Below are positions 16,979 through 25,546 of a DNA stretch of 64,000 bases, one piece after another. The notes below the pieces were generated by a model. It did no database searches, was not told the DNA's origin, and saw nothing but the letters and a program-made list of their open reading frames with translations. The DNA comes from Alphaproteobacteria bacterium (GTDB lineage Bacteria; Pseudomonadota; Alphaproteobacteria; Rhodospirillales; Casp-alpha2), in contig JAJRRU010000039.1 of NCBI GenBank assembly GCA_024279135.1, positions 62,001 to 126,000 on the forward strand. Direction: 5' to 3'. Positions within the stretch are counted from its first letter, which is position 1; each line of letters opens with the position of its first letter. Position numbers and translations under genes: made by a program.

Positions 16979-18040
16979 TTGACACCAACAATCAAAACAG
17001 TTGCTGAGCATGCTGGCGTTTCCATAGCCACAGTTTCGCGCTACATTAACGGATTCGGGTCGGTTCGCCCGGCAAACGTTGAGCGCGTCCGGAAGGCAAT
17101 CGAAGAATTGAATTTCCGCCCCAATGTTATCGGTCGCAGTTTACGAACGGCTCAGACCAGATCATTTGGCGTGATGATCCCAAGCCTGGCAAATCCAGTG
17201 TTCGCCGAAGCGATGGCTGGCATTCAGGAAGGTGCAAAAGAAGCTGGTTACACCACCGTCATCACGAATACGGATTACAGTATCGAGGAGGAGCCCGTCG
17301 CCGTCCACGCCATGTTGTCAAATCAGGTCGATGGGTTAATTCTCACCGTTACACAAGCTGACGACAACTTGCTTCTTGATCAGCTCGACTCAGAGCAGGT
17401 ACCCTATGTTCTTCTTTACAATCAGACGGACAAACCAGGACGGTGCGCTGTCAGCGTCGATAACGTCGCCGCAGCCCGAGAGGTCGCTGAGCGGTTCCTA
17501 TTATTGGGGCATGAACGGGTGTGTATGGTGACAGGTAGAATTGCCGCATCCGATCGTGCCGAGGCACGCAGACGTGGCTTTCTGGATGGGCTGCGCTCTG
17601 GCGGCATTGATCATGCGTCGGTAGTTGAGGTCGATTTTGTTAATATGGATGTAACTGAAGTATTACATAGTCTGTTCGCTTCACCAGCACCGCCGACGGC
17701 TTTGTTCTGTTCTAACGATGCATTGGCAATCGCCGTGATCGCCGCATTGCGCACACTTGGCATACGGGTTCCCAGAGATGTTTCTATCATCGGTTTTGAT
17801 GGAATTTCAATTGGCGAACTTATCGAACCCTGCCTGACGACGGTCGAGCAACCGTCCCGGGAAATGGGCAGGACAGCGGTTCAGCATCTGCTGGATATCC
17901 TGTCCGGCGAAGCGACAAGAAACATGGTGTTCCTTCCGCATCGCCTAAGAACTGGTGCTACGACGGGGCCGGTATCTGACACCGCCCCCGTCGTTCTCCA
18001 AAATCCTAAACATCACTCGCAAAAGGAAAACAAGACATGA
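16979..18040 (+). CDS. LacI-family transcriptional regulator
   Basis: A 353-residue repressor-type regulator: an N-terminal LacI helix-turn-helix (TIKTVAEHAGVSIATVSRYING, hinge near residue 50 with RPNVIGRSLRT) and a periplasmic-binding-like effector domain (FGVMIPSLANPVFAEAM onward) ending in the family motif TTVEQPSREMGRTAVQHLL. Translation appears to start at TTG 16979 after a G-rich Shine-Dalgarno (16965-16973). Its stop overlaps the binding-protein gene by four bases (ATGA), so it is the first gene of the operon it probably controls. The operator candidate is at 16898-16913. The effector is presumably the transported compound or a product of it. Confidence 0.94.
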   Translation: MTPTIKTVAEHAGVSIATVSRYINGFGSVRPANVERVRKAIEELNFRPNVIGRSLRTAQTRSFGVMIPSLANPVFAEAMAGIQEGAKEAGYTTVITNTDYSIEEEPVAVHAMLSNQVDGLILTVTQADDNLLLDQLDSEQVPYVLLYNQTDKPGRCAVSVDNVAAAREVAERFLLLGHERVCMVTGRIAASDRAEARRRGFLDGLRSGGIDHASVVEVDFVNMDVTEVLHSLFASPAPPTALFCSNDALAIAVIAALRTLGIRVPRDVSIIGFDGISIGELIEPCLTTVEQPSREMGRTAVQHLLDILSGEATRNMVFLPHRLRTGATTGPVSDTAPVVLQNPKHHSQKENKT

Positions 18041-19050
18041 TAATCAGGACTCTGAAATTGTTTGTTGGGGCTGCAATTATTGCCGTCTCCATCAACCCTT
18101 CGCAGACAATCGCTGCCGATGCTATCTGTTACAATTGTCCACCACAATGGGCCGACTGGGCATCGCAATTAAAAGCTATCAAGAAAAATTTAGACATTAA
18201 CCTCCCGCATGACAATAAAAATTCGGGCCAGACCCTATCGCAGTTATTGGCAGAAAAAGACAATCCGGTCGCCGATGTCGCATATTACGGTGTTTCGTTT
18301 GGTATTCAAGCGAAAGAAAAGGGAGTGGTGGCCGCTTACAAACCGAAGCACTGGGACGAAATTCCTGATGGTCTCAAAGACCCTGATGGTCGTTGGTTTA
18401 CCATTCATTCGGGGACCCTTGGTTTATTTGTCAACAAGGACGCCCTTGAAGGTGCGCCGGTACCGACATCGTGGAATGATTTGCTAAAGCCAGTATACAA
18501 GGGAATGGTCGGCTATCTTGATCCGAGCAGTGCTTTTGTCGGATATGCAGGTGCTGTTGCGGTTAATCAAGCCATGGGTGGTACGCTTGACGATTTCACA
18601 CCAGCCATCAATTACTTTAAGGCCCTGTCTAAAAATAATCCGATTGTGCCCAAACAAACATCTTACGCACGGGTACTTTCTGGAGAGATTCCGATCCTCT
18701 TTGATTATGACTTCAATGCCTACCGGGCGATTTACAAGGACAAGGCCAACGTTTCGTTCGTAATCCCGGCAGAAGGCTCGGTGGTTGTTCCTTACGTGAT
18801 GAGCCTGGTTAAGAATGCGCCGCATCCAGAACTCGGCAAGAAAGTTCTTGACTTCATTATGTCGGATAAAGGCCAGGCAGTATGGGCCAATGCTTTCCTT
18901 CGTCCCGTGAGGGCCAGTGCCATGTCGAAGGAGGCTGCTGCAAAATTTTTGCCAGCGTCTGACTACGCCCGTGCCAAGCCGCTTGACTACGGAAAAATGG
19001 CGGCGGTCCAAAATGCCTTCAAAGAAAGGTATTTGGACGAAGTGCGCTAA
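18037..19050 (+). CDS. ABC transporter substrate-binding protein (family 1, PotD/iron-type fold)
   Basis: A 337-residue exported binding protein. The N-terminus (LKLFVGAAIIAVSINPSQTIAADA) is a signal peptide. The mature protein has the two-lobe family 1 layout with the typical VADVAYYGVSFGIQAKEKG, GTLGLFVNKDAL and FIMSDKGQAVWANAFLRPVR segments. A short Cys pair (ICYNCPP) lies at the mature N-terminus. It overlaps the LacI gene by four bases and is followed by a terminator-like hairpin before the permease genes. Because the operon ends in a phosphodiesterase of the GpdQ type, a phosphodiester ligand is a reasonable inference; iron or polyamine binding cannot be excluded. Confidence 0.92.
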   Translation: MIIRTLKLFVGAAIIAVSINPSQTIAADAICYNCPPQWADWASQLKAIKKNLDINLPHDNKNSGQTLSQLLAEKDNPVADVAYYGVSFGIQAKEKGVVAAYKPKHWDEIPDGLKDPDGRWFTIHSGTLGLFVNKDALEGAPVPTSWNDLLKPVYKGMVGYLDPSSAFVGYAGAVAVNQAMGGTLDDFTPAINYFKALSKNNPIVPKQTSYARVLSGEIPILFDYDFNAYRAIYKDKANVSFVIPAEGSVVVPYVMSLVKNAPHPELGKKVLDFIMSDKGQAVWANAFLRPVRASAMSKEAAAKFLPASDYARAKPLDYGKMAAVQNAFKERYLDEVR

Positions 19051-19063
19051 ACTTTCTCCCTGT

Positions 19064-19103
19064 GGGTGACGGCTCAGAAGCGGAGTCGTCACCCGAATTT
19101 TTT
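19064..19103 (+). terminator. terminator/attenuator hairpin behind binding-protein gene
   Basis: GGGTGACGGCTC (19064-19075) pairs with GAGTCGTCACCC (19083-19094), a 12-pair stem with one G-U pair, followed by GAATTTTTT. It lies between the binding-protein gene and the first permease gene of the same operon. Confidence 0.8.
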
Positions 19104-19132
19104 ATTTTATGTAGCAGGAAAGAGATTTCTTC

Positions 19133-19954
19133 ATGAACCGCCATGAATATCGTAATCTGGTAATTCTGGTGCTGCCCACTGCAATCGTCTGCATCGCGTT
19201 TTTTATTCTGCCCATGGCCAAACTAGTGATGATTGGCGGTAGCGGTGAGCGCGGCTTGGTAGCCTATTTGGACATCCTCACGAAGCCGCGTCATTTCGAG
19301 AGTCTGATTGCGACGCTTTTGCTGTCGATATTGGTGACGGTAACCGCCTTGGCGGTGGCGACAATCTCTGGATTGTTCCTCGAGCGGAACCGATTTCGTG
19401 GCCGAGGCCTGTTGATCTCCATGTTGACATTTCCACTCGCCTTTCCGGGCGTCGTTATCGGTTTTATGGTCATTATGCTGGGCGGTCGTCAGGGACTGGT
19501 CAGTGAAATCAGTAAGGCGGTGACCGGTGATAAAATCGTATTTGCCTATTCCATCGTGGGTCTTTTCGTCGGATATATGTATTTTTCAATTCCACGTGTG
19601 ATTCTGACGATCATGGCGGCGGCAGAAAAACTGGACCCAGCACTCGAAGAAGCCGCGCGGTCTTTGGGTGCACCCCAGTGGCGGGTTGTTCTTGATGTTA
19701 TCCTACCCGCGTTGAAGCCCGGGCTTATCGCTTCCGGGGCCATTTGTTTTGCCACGTCCATGGGTGCGTTTGGCACCGCCTTCACCCTGGCTACAAACAT
19801 CGATGTCCTGCCGATGACCATTTATACAGAGTTTACCTTAAACGCGAATATCGTTGGTGCGGCAACGTTGAGCATCGTGCTCGGCATAATTACTTGGACG
19901 GCGCTTTACATTGCCCGAAGCCTGTCCGGGTCGAACGCAGTGGCTGCGGGTTAG
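19133..19954 (+). CDS. ABC transporter permease, first subunit
   Basis: A 273-residue inner-membrane protein with about six transmembrane helices and the BPD_transp_1 EAA loop (EEAARSLGAPQWRVVLDVILPALKP) that docks on the ATPase, about 60 residues before the C-terminus. N-terminal hydrophobic stretch is VILVLPTAIVCIAFFILPMA. It pairs with the next permease, which starts eight bases after its stop. Type: spermidine/iron/phosphonate (PotB/PhnU-like) permease family. It follows the hairpin behind the binding-protein gene. Confidence 0.93.
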   Translation: MNRHEYRNLVILVLPTAIVCIAFFILPMAKLVMIGGSGERGLVAYLDILTKPRHFESLIATLLLSILVTVTALAVATISGLFLERNRFRGRGLLISMLTFPLAFPGVVIGFMVIMLGGRQGLVSEISKAVTGDKIVFAYSIVGLFVGYMYFSIPRVILTIMAAAEKLDPALEEAARSLGAPQWRVVLDVILPALKPGLIASGAICFATSMGAFGTAFTLATNIDVLPMTIYTEFTLNANIVGAATLSIVLGIITWTALYIARSLSGSNAVAAG

Positions 19955-19962
19955 GAGCGGAT

Positions 19963-20805
19963 ATGAGAAGACCTTGGCTGTTTTATTCTCAATTGGCGTT
20001 TACGCTTTGCGTATGCGCCTTTTTGATCGTGCCTGTCATTATGTCAATGATGGCTGGCGTTACAGAAAACTACTTCTACGGCATCAAAAGCGGTATCACG
20101 TTGCGTTGGATATACGAAGTTTTGGATATTTACCTCGACACTATTTACCTGTCTCTTATGATTGCCGTCGCTTGCCTGGCTGTAACACTTATTCTTGGCG
20201 TTCCGACAGCATATGTTCTGGCTAAAAAATCCGGCCGATTGGCGCGTATGTTTGAAGAATTTCTGGTTCTGCCTGTCGCTATTCCGGGATTGGCCATCGC
20301 GCTTGCACTGATCATCACCTACGGCGGGTTCCGGGATTTCCGCTCGAGCTGGGGGTTCATTCTTGTTGGGCATGTCCTTTATACCCTGCCATTTATGGTC
20401 CGTTCAGTATTGGCGGTATTGTCGAGTATTGATTTCAAAACTCTGGAAGAAGGTGCCGCCAGCCTAGGGGCCAGTTTCTGGCAACGGTTTTTTGGGGTGA
20501 TTCTGCCAAACTGTCGCTCGGGTATTCTCGCCGGGTCGTTGATGGTGGTAACGCTTTCCGTCGGCGAGTTTAACTTGACCTGGATGCTACATACCCCTCT
20601 GACAAAAACTCTGCCGGTCGGGCTCGCTGACAGTTACGCTTCCATGCGTCTGGAGGTCGGCAGCGCTTATACGCTGGTTTTTCTAATCATGATCATGCCG
20701 CTGCTGGCAGGCTTGCAAATGTTTGGCACACCAAAAGACCGCAAACCTGAGGCGCAGAGTGATGATATGACGGGGAAGACAAGTCTTAAGGAGAAAAATC
20801 TATGA
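19963..20805 (+). CDS. ABC transporter permease, second subunit
   Basis: A 280-residue inner-membrane permease with about six helices and an EAA loop (LEEGAASLGASFWQRFFGVILPNCRSG). I place the start at ATG 19963 behind AGGAG (19953-19957); the longer open frame back to 19744 runs inside the previous permease gene and encodes no membrane helix. The stop overlaps the ATPase start by four bases. It forms the heterodimeric membrane channel with the 19133-19954 product. Confidence 0.93.
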   Translation: MRRPWLFYSQLAFTLCVCAFLIVPVIMSMMAGVTENYFYGIKSGITLRWIYEVLDIYLDTIYLSLMIAVACLAVTLILGVPTAYVLAKKSGRLARMFEEFLVLPVAIPGLAIALALIITYGGFRDFRSSWGFILVGHVLYTLPFMVRSVLAVLSSIDFKTLEEGAASLGASFWQRFFGVILPNCRSGILAGSLMVVTLSVGEFNLTWMLHTPLTKTLPVGLADSYASMRLEVGSAYTLVFLIMIMPLLAGLQMFGTPKDRKPEAQSDDMTGKTSLKEKNL

Positions 20806-21860
20806 GTGGCTCTAGAGACCATGGAACTGCAATAAAACTACTTTCCTGCGCCAAGACTTTTGGCGGTGGCACAGTCCGGGCGCTGGAGTCGCTTGATCTG
20901 GAAATCACTGGTGGCGAAACAGTGGTTCTGCTCGGGCCGTCTGGTTGCGGCAAGACGACGACACTCAGGATTGTAGCGGGTCTGGAGGAGCCGGACCCCG
21001 GAGGGCGCGTGTTCTTCGGTGACGACGATGTGACCAGATTACCAATCGAGAAACGTAATATCGGTATGGTGTTTCAGTCCTATGCGCTGTTTCCCAATAT
21101 GAATGTGCGCGAGAACATCGCCTATGGCCTTAAAGTTCGTAAAATGCCAAAGGTGGAAATTGACCGCCGCGTTGGTGAAATGGTCGAAATGATGCACATG
21201 GGTGAGTTGGAGTTCCGCCGAATTGATCAACTTTCAGGTGGCCAACGCCAACGTGTGGCTCTGGCCCGAGCTATTGTCGTCCGACCACGCGTTTTATTGC
21301 TTGATGAACCGCTGACCGCTCTCGACGCGATCCTCCGCACCCGCCTAAGGGTTGAGATTGACGAGTTGCTGAGAAGGCTTGGAATCACGGCGGTTTATGT
21401 GACACATGATCAGGGCGAAGCAATGTCTCTTGGTGATCGCATCGTCGTCATGAGTAATGGAAAGGTGGAGCAGATCGGGACGCCACGCGATATTTACTAT
21501 AAGCCAAATAGCGAATTTGTTGCTGAATTTATTGGCAGTATAAACCGCCTGCATGGAATTGCTTGTGGTGATCACGTCGAGGTGGCTGGGGGCACTGTAC
21601 CATGGTTACTGAACCAATCTAGTGGCAAAGTTGAGATACTGTTCCGCCCGGAGAATGTGGGCATTTGCGACGTCTCAGTAGCACAACTCAAAGGGAAAGT
21701 TGTAACCTCGTTTTTTCAAGGAGATCGCACTCGATTAATCGTTGGTGGTTTGGGCGAGCGCGATATAGTGATTGAAACAACAGATCGAACTGAATATATC
21801 AGCGGGCAAGACATAGGGTTTCAGGTCGACCCTGATTCCATAATTGTTCTAGAAAAGTAG
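20802..21860 (+). CDS. ABC transporter ATPase (PotA/FbpC type)
   Basis: A 352-residue ATPase with Walker A GPSGCGKTT, Q-loop QSYALFPNM, signature LSGGQRQRVALARA, Walker B VLLLDEPLTALD and switch His in VTHDQGEAMSLGD. The C-terminal about 100 residues form a TOBE regulatory domain (FRPENVGICDV). It is coupled by four-base overlap to the upstream permease and lies nine bases ahead of the phosphodiesterase gene, so all are one operon. It drives import through the two permeases above. Confidence 0.95.
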   Translation: MSGSRDHGTAIKLLSCAKTFGGGTVRALESLDLEITGGETVVLLGPSGCGKTTTLRIVAGLEEPDPGGRVFFGDDDVTRLPIEKRNIGMVFQSYALFPNMNVRENIAYGLKVRKMPKVEIDRRVGEMVEMMHMGELEFRRIDQLSGGQRQRVALARAIVVRPRVLLLDEPLTALDAILRTRLRVEIDELLRRLGITAVYVTHDQGEAMSLGDRIVVMSNGKVEQIGTPRDIYYKPNSEFVAEFIGSINRLHGIACGDHVEVAGGTVPWLLNQSSGKVEILFRPENVGICDVSVAQLKGKVVTSFFQGDRTRLIVGGLGERDIVIETTDRTEYISGQDIGFQVDPDSIIVLEK

Positions 21861-21868
21861 ATTATCCA

Positions 21869-22690
21869 ATGCTCATCGCACAAATTACTGATCCGCATAT
21901 CAAAGAATCGCGTCAGTTCGCCTACAACCGTGTCGACACAGCAGGGTTTTTGGAGGCCGCAATTGAACACGTCAATGCGTTCGCACCTGCTATTGACGCT
22001 GTGATGGTAACGGGTGACCTTACAGATAAGGGACGTACTGAAGAATACGCTTGTATCCGGCCAATTTTAGACAGGCTATCCGTACCATGGTACCCCCTGC
22101 CTGGAAATCATGACCAGCGTGAAAATTTTATTCAGGCTTTTGCCGATCATGATTATCTCAACGAAGATGCAGATTTTGTACAATACGCGATTGAGGACTA
22201 TTCGGCTCGATTGATAGGCCTAGATACCAGTGTCCCTGGGGATAATTACGGCTTTTTGTGTTCAGATCGACTTGAATGGCTGGACTCTTGTCTTAGGGCA
22301 GAGCCCTTGAAACCCACGTTGTTGTTTATGCATCACCCACCATTTGAGACCGGTATCAAGCACATGGATGTACAGAACCTACGTAATGCTGAGGCCCTGT
22401 TTGCAACGATAGCAAATCATGGGCAGGTCCGTCATATTGCTTGTGGACACATACATCGAGCGGTTGAAACCTGCATAAACGGGATCCCGATAAGTATCGC
22501 CCCGAATTCTGCACATTCAGTAACATTAGACTTGCATTCGGAGGGAATACCAAGCTTCACAATGGACCCGCCAGCACTGAGAATTTTCCGCGTCAGCGAT
22601 GACGGCAATGTCGTCACACATTTGAGCTTCATTGGCAGTTTTGATGGCCCACACCCTTTCTTTGCCGCTGACGGCTCATTGGTTGACTAG
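21869..22690 (+). CDS. GpdQ-type metallophosphodiesterase
   Basis: A 273-residue calcineurin-like phosphodiesterase. The binuclear metal ligands are all present and fall almost exactly at the numbering of glycerophosphodiesterase GpdQ: D8 and H10 (TDPH), D50 (TGDLTDKG), N80 (GNHDQ), H156 (MHHPP), H194 and H196 (CGHIH). Length is also that of GpdQ. There is no signal peptide, so it acts in the cytoplasm on what the coupled ABC system brings in. The family includes CpdA cAMP phosphodiesterases, but a catabolic role on an imported phosphodiester is favoured by the operon. The exact substrate is inference. Confidence 0.93.
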   Translation: MLIAQITDPHIKESRQFAYNRVDTAGFLEAAIEHVNAFAPAIDAVMVTGDLTDKGRTEEYACIRPILDRLSVPWYPLPGNHDQRENFIQAFADHDYLNEDADFVQYAIEDYSARLIGLDTSVPGDNYGFLCSDRLEWLDSCLRAEPLKPTLLFMHHPPFETGIKHMDVQNLRNAEALFATIANHGQVRHIACGHIHRAVETCINGIPISIAPNSAHSVTLDLHSEGIPSFTMDPPALRIFRVSDDGNVVTHLSFIGSFDGPHPFFAADGSLVD

Positions 22691-22744
22691 GCTATCGATC
22701 GATTGATAAAGCAATTAATATTTCGTACTTCGCACAATTGAAGC

Positions 22745-22897
22745 AATAACTGTTTTGTATGGTAATGCCGTAAGTCATGGAAGCGAATGTGCTTGAGACC
22801 TGACCGGTGAATGAACGTAGCGAAGTTTGTTGAGAGTGAGTCCAGTGGCATTGGCGAACCATCTGGACGCGGGAATACCGTATCCCCCCTGAAATGT
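22745..22897. other. non-coding structured-looking stretch, origin uncertain
   Basis: Between the phosphodiesterase and the minus-strand ABC operon lies about 150 bases that do not look like coding sequence on either strand (a 60-codon minus-strand frame exists but has no credible start signal). Purine-rich runs such as GAATGAACGTAGCGAAG and GTTGAGAGTGAGTCC remind me of group II intron domain I, but no reverse transcriptase gene or intron boundaries are visible. A fragment of a structured RNA is only a guess. Confidence 0.2.
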
Positions 22898-22944
22898 GAA
22901 AAACAGGGGTGGCAATGTCACAGAAAATGCGACCTTGCCACCCC
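22898..22944 (-). terminator. rho-independent terminator of the peptide ABC operon
   Basis: GGGGTGGCAA (22906-22915) and TTGCCACCCC (22935-22944) form a perfect 10-pair stem. Read on the minus strand the stem is followed by a T-rich tail (TGTTTTTC), just behind the stop of the last gene of the minus-strand operon. Confidence 0.8.
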
Positions 22945-22967
22945 CGGAGATTAACAAACTAGGGAGG

Positions 22968-24485
22968 TTAGTTTTTCACGGTGTCTTCCAGGAAGAACCG
23001 TCCGAGAGGGTTCTGGTAAAAACCCTCGATGTTGTTGCGTGATACATTGCGGTACGGGCTGTAGTAGAGATCAATCCAGTGAGCATCTTCTTTAGCGGTT
23101 TTCTGAATATCGATATACATCTGCTCGCGTTTCGCTGTATCCATTTCGACGCGGGCGTCAGATACCAACTGTTTGACCCTGTCATTATTGTACCGGGTCA
23201 TATAGTTCATGTTGGCATCATGTCCGACCACGAACGTGGTCTTTTGATCTGGATCCAGAATATCGTTGGTCCAGTACATGACAGACAGGTCAAATTCACC
23301 GTCGACCAGCATGTCCCAGGTCGTGCTCGAGTCCATCTTTCGCAGATTGACCGTTATGCCAGCTTCAGCAAGTTGTTGCTGTAAAAGCACAGCGATCTGT
23401 TCGTCTACTTCATCACCGGCATTGACCAGATAGTTAAGAGTCAGGTCGCTGGCACCGGCATCAGCCAGCATCTGCTTCGCCTTGGCAGGGTCATGTGGGC
23501 GCTTAAGGTTGTCGTAGTTGTGATAGAGGGCGCCTTTTGGAATAAAAGAGTAGGCGACTTCGCCAATGCCAAACGTTACAGCATCAACAATCGCCTGCTT
23601 ATCGATGGCCATATCCAGTGCCTGACGGACTTCTTTCTTAGCCAAGGCACCACTTTCATGGTTGATGAGCAGGTGATCTTCACGGGTTGAGGTATCAAGG
23701 TGGACCGTCAGATTTGGATCATTCCTAAGCTCTTCAATCCTTGAGAAAGGAACAAAGATCGCGGCATCCAACTCACCAGCCTGGATTTTCAGAACACGGG
23801 TGTTGTCGTCGGGGATAGCAATCCATTCAACACCATCCAGCTGAACCCGGTCAGCTTCCCAGAAATTGGGGTTTTTCTTCAAGATAACGCGGTCACCACG
23901 CATCCACTCGTCAACTGTGAAAGCGCCGGAAGCAACGGGATTCTCGGCATATGCTTCAACGCCCATACTCTCCATGCCCTTCTGGGAAATAATAGAGATA
24001 CCGGGCATAGCCAATGACGAAAGGAAAGGTGCAGACGCTTCCTTAAGCGTAACAACCAGCGTGCGGGTATCGGGTGCAGTCATTTTGTCAATGACCTGAT
24101 AGGATTCACTCCACAGGGAGCCAGCATCGTCTCGGATGCGGGTCAGGCTGAACATGGCGTCTGCTGCGGTGATTGTGGAGCCATCCGAGAATTTGGCATC
24201 ACGCATATGGAACGTGTAAACCAGACCATCGTCTGAAATATCCCAGCTTTCTGCGAGACCAGGTTCCATCTTGGAGCCGGTTTTATCTACTCGGACAAGA
24301 ACGTCATAGACATTTGCGAACACCCAGAAATCTATGTTCTGTGCCGTCGCAATCGGATCGAACGTCGAACTATCTTCACGGCGGCCAATGGTCAAGACGC
24401 CAGCGGCTTCGGCAGCTGCCGTGCCGAAGGCGATGAAAACCATCGTCACGGCAATGGCAAATCGTATCCATTTCTTCTGTATCAT
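22968..24485 (-). CDS. peptide/dipeptide-type ABC transporter substrate-binding protein
   Basis: A 505-residue family 5 (SBP_bac_5, DppA-like) periplasmic protein with a Sec signal peptide (IRFAIAVTMVFIAFGTAAAEA). The mature start LTIGRREDSSTFDPIATAQNIDFWVFANVYDVLV and the YTFHMRDAKFSDGSTITAADAMFSL segment are diagnostic. It is the last gene of a minus-strand operon that begins with the proline iminopeptidase, 59 bases behind the second ATPase gene, and ends at a strong terminator. In PipR-type systems a similar importer takes up the signal compound; by context this protein may bind an ethanolamine derivative or small peptide rather than a general dipeptide. That ligand is inference. Confidence 0.94.
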   Translation of the reverse strand: MIQKKWIRFAIAVTMVFIAFGTAAAEAAGVLTIGRREDSSTFDPIATAQNIDFWVFANVYDVLVRVDKTGSKMEPGLAESWDISDDGLVYTFHMRDAKFSDGSTITAADAMFSLTRIRDDAGSLWSESYQVIDKMTAPDTRTLVVTLKEASAPFLSSLAMPGISIISQKGMESMGVEAYAENPVASGAFTVDEWMRGDRVILKKNPNFWEADRVQLDGVEWIAIPDDNTRVLKIQAGELDAAIFVPFSRIEELRNDPNLTVHLDTSTREDHLLINHESGALAKKEVRQALDMAIDKQAIVDAVTFGIGEVAYSFIPKGALYHNYDNLKRPHDPAKAKQMLADAGASDLTLNYLVNAGDEVDEQIAVLLQQQLAEAGITVNLRKMDSSTTWDMLVDGEFDLSVMYWTNDILDPDQKTTFVVGHDANMNYMTRYNNDRVKQLVSDARVEMDTAKREQMYIDIQKTAKEDAHWIDLYYSPYRNVSRNNIEGFYQNPLGRFFLEDTVKN

Positions 24486-24544
24486 TGTTTGTCTCCTGTG
24501 AGGAGCGTTGTTGTGTCGTAATTCAATGTCAATGCGATCATCTC

Positions 24545-25546
24545 CTACGTGGGTTGTGGGAAAATACTTTCGGAAGAAAATATACAGGCGGACAGATGAC
24601 CGTCTTCGCCTCGGAGTGCAGGAACTGGACTGTCACGGCATTTGTCCTGTGCTATCGGGCACCGGGGGTGGAAGGCGCAGCCATTGGGCAGTGAAATTGG
24701 GCTCGGTGGTTCACCGCCCAAGAGCTGTTCAGGCAAAGGTTTGTCCGGGTCAATTTCCGGTATGGCGCTGATCAGAGACTGCGTGTAGGGATGGCACGGT
24801 GCGTTGAAAACCCGGTCTGTGGGGCCTTCTTCCACGATTCGACCCAGATACATAACTGCCACCCGGTCGCACAGGCGGCGCACGATGGCCAGATCATGGG
24901 CAATAAAGATCATGGATAACTTCATCTTCTCCCTTAGCTCAATGAGAAGATTTATGATCTGACCCTGGATCGATACGTCGAGAGCCGCAACACATTCGTC
25001 GGCTACAATAAGCCGGGGCTCAATGGCAAGTGCACGGGCAATGCCCACGCGCTGACATTGACCACCACTCAGATCAGCAGGGCGGCGCGACGCCAGTTCG
25101 GTGTCCATTCCCACCAGCGCAAGGAGTTCTTGCACGCGCTCGTTGAGCTTTGCTGTGGGAATCTTGTTGTGGACTGTGAGAACTTCGGCGATTGCATCTC
25201 CGACAGTCATACGAGGATTCAAGGCCCCATAGGGGTCCTGAAAGACCATTGCCGTTTCGCGCCGCAACCACGCAATATCTCCGCTCGTGCCATTGGCGAC
25301 CTCTACGCCATCAAACAGAACCGAGCCGGATGTCAACTCGCCCAGCCGCAGAATAGCGCGGCCAAACGTACTCTTGCCGCTACCTGACTCACCTACCAAC
25401 CCCAACGTCTCGCCAGAACGTATCGTCATCGACACCGAGTTGAGAGCTTTCACCGTTTGGTCTGAACGATTGAACAAGCCCATCGTGCTGCCAGCGAAGT
25501 GTACAACGAGATCGTTCACTTCAAGCAGTGGTACAGAGGAATTCAT
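24545..25546 (-). CDS. peptide ABC transporter ATPase, OppF/DppF type
   Basis: A 333-residue ATPase: Walker A GESGSGKSTF, Q-loop QDPYGALNPRMTV, signature LSGGQCQRVGIARA, Walker B IVADECVAALDVS and switch His in FIAHDLAIVRR. In the Walker B segment the usual DEPVSALD is DECVAALD, so Pro is Cys while the catalytic Glu stays. The C-terminal CAFHPRCPIAQDKC segment is the Cys-rich oligopeptide-transporter tail that binds an iron-sulfur cluster in relatives. It overlaps the partner ATPase gene by four bases. Confidence 0.95.
   Translation of the reverse strand: MNSSVPLLEVNDLVVHFAGSTMGLFNRSDQTVKALNSVSMTIRSGETLGLVGESGSGKSTFGRAILRLGELTSGSVLFDGVEVANGTSGDIAWLRRETAMVFQDPYGALNPRMTVGDAIAEVLTVHNKIPTAKLNERVQELLALVGMDTELASRRPADLSGGQCQRVGIARALAIEPRLIVADECVAALDVSIQGQIINLLIELREKMKLSMIFIAHDLAIVRRLCDRVAVMYLGRIVEEGPTDRVFNAPCHPYTQSLISAIPEIDPDKPLPEQLLGGEPPSPISLPNGCAFHPRCPIAQDKCRDSPVPALRGEDGHLSACIFSSESIFPQPT

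Noticed and set aside
19744-19962. N-terminal extension of the second permease frame
   Set aside because: It overlaps the first permease gene in another frame and encodes no membrane helix; AGGAG before ATG 19963 marks the real start.
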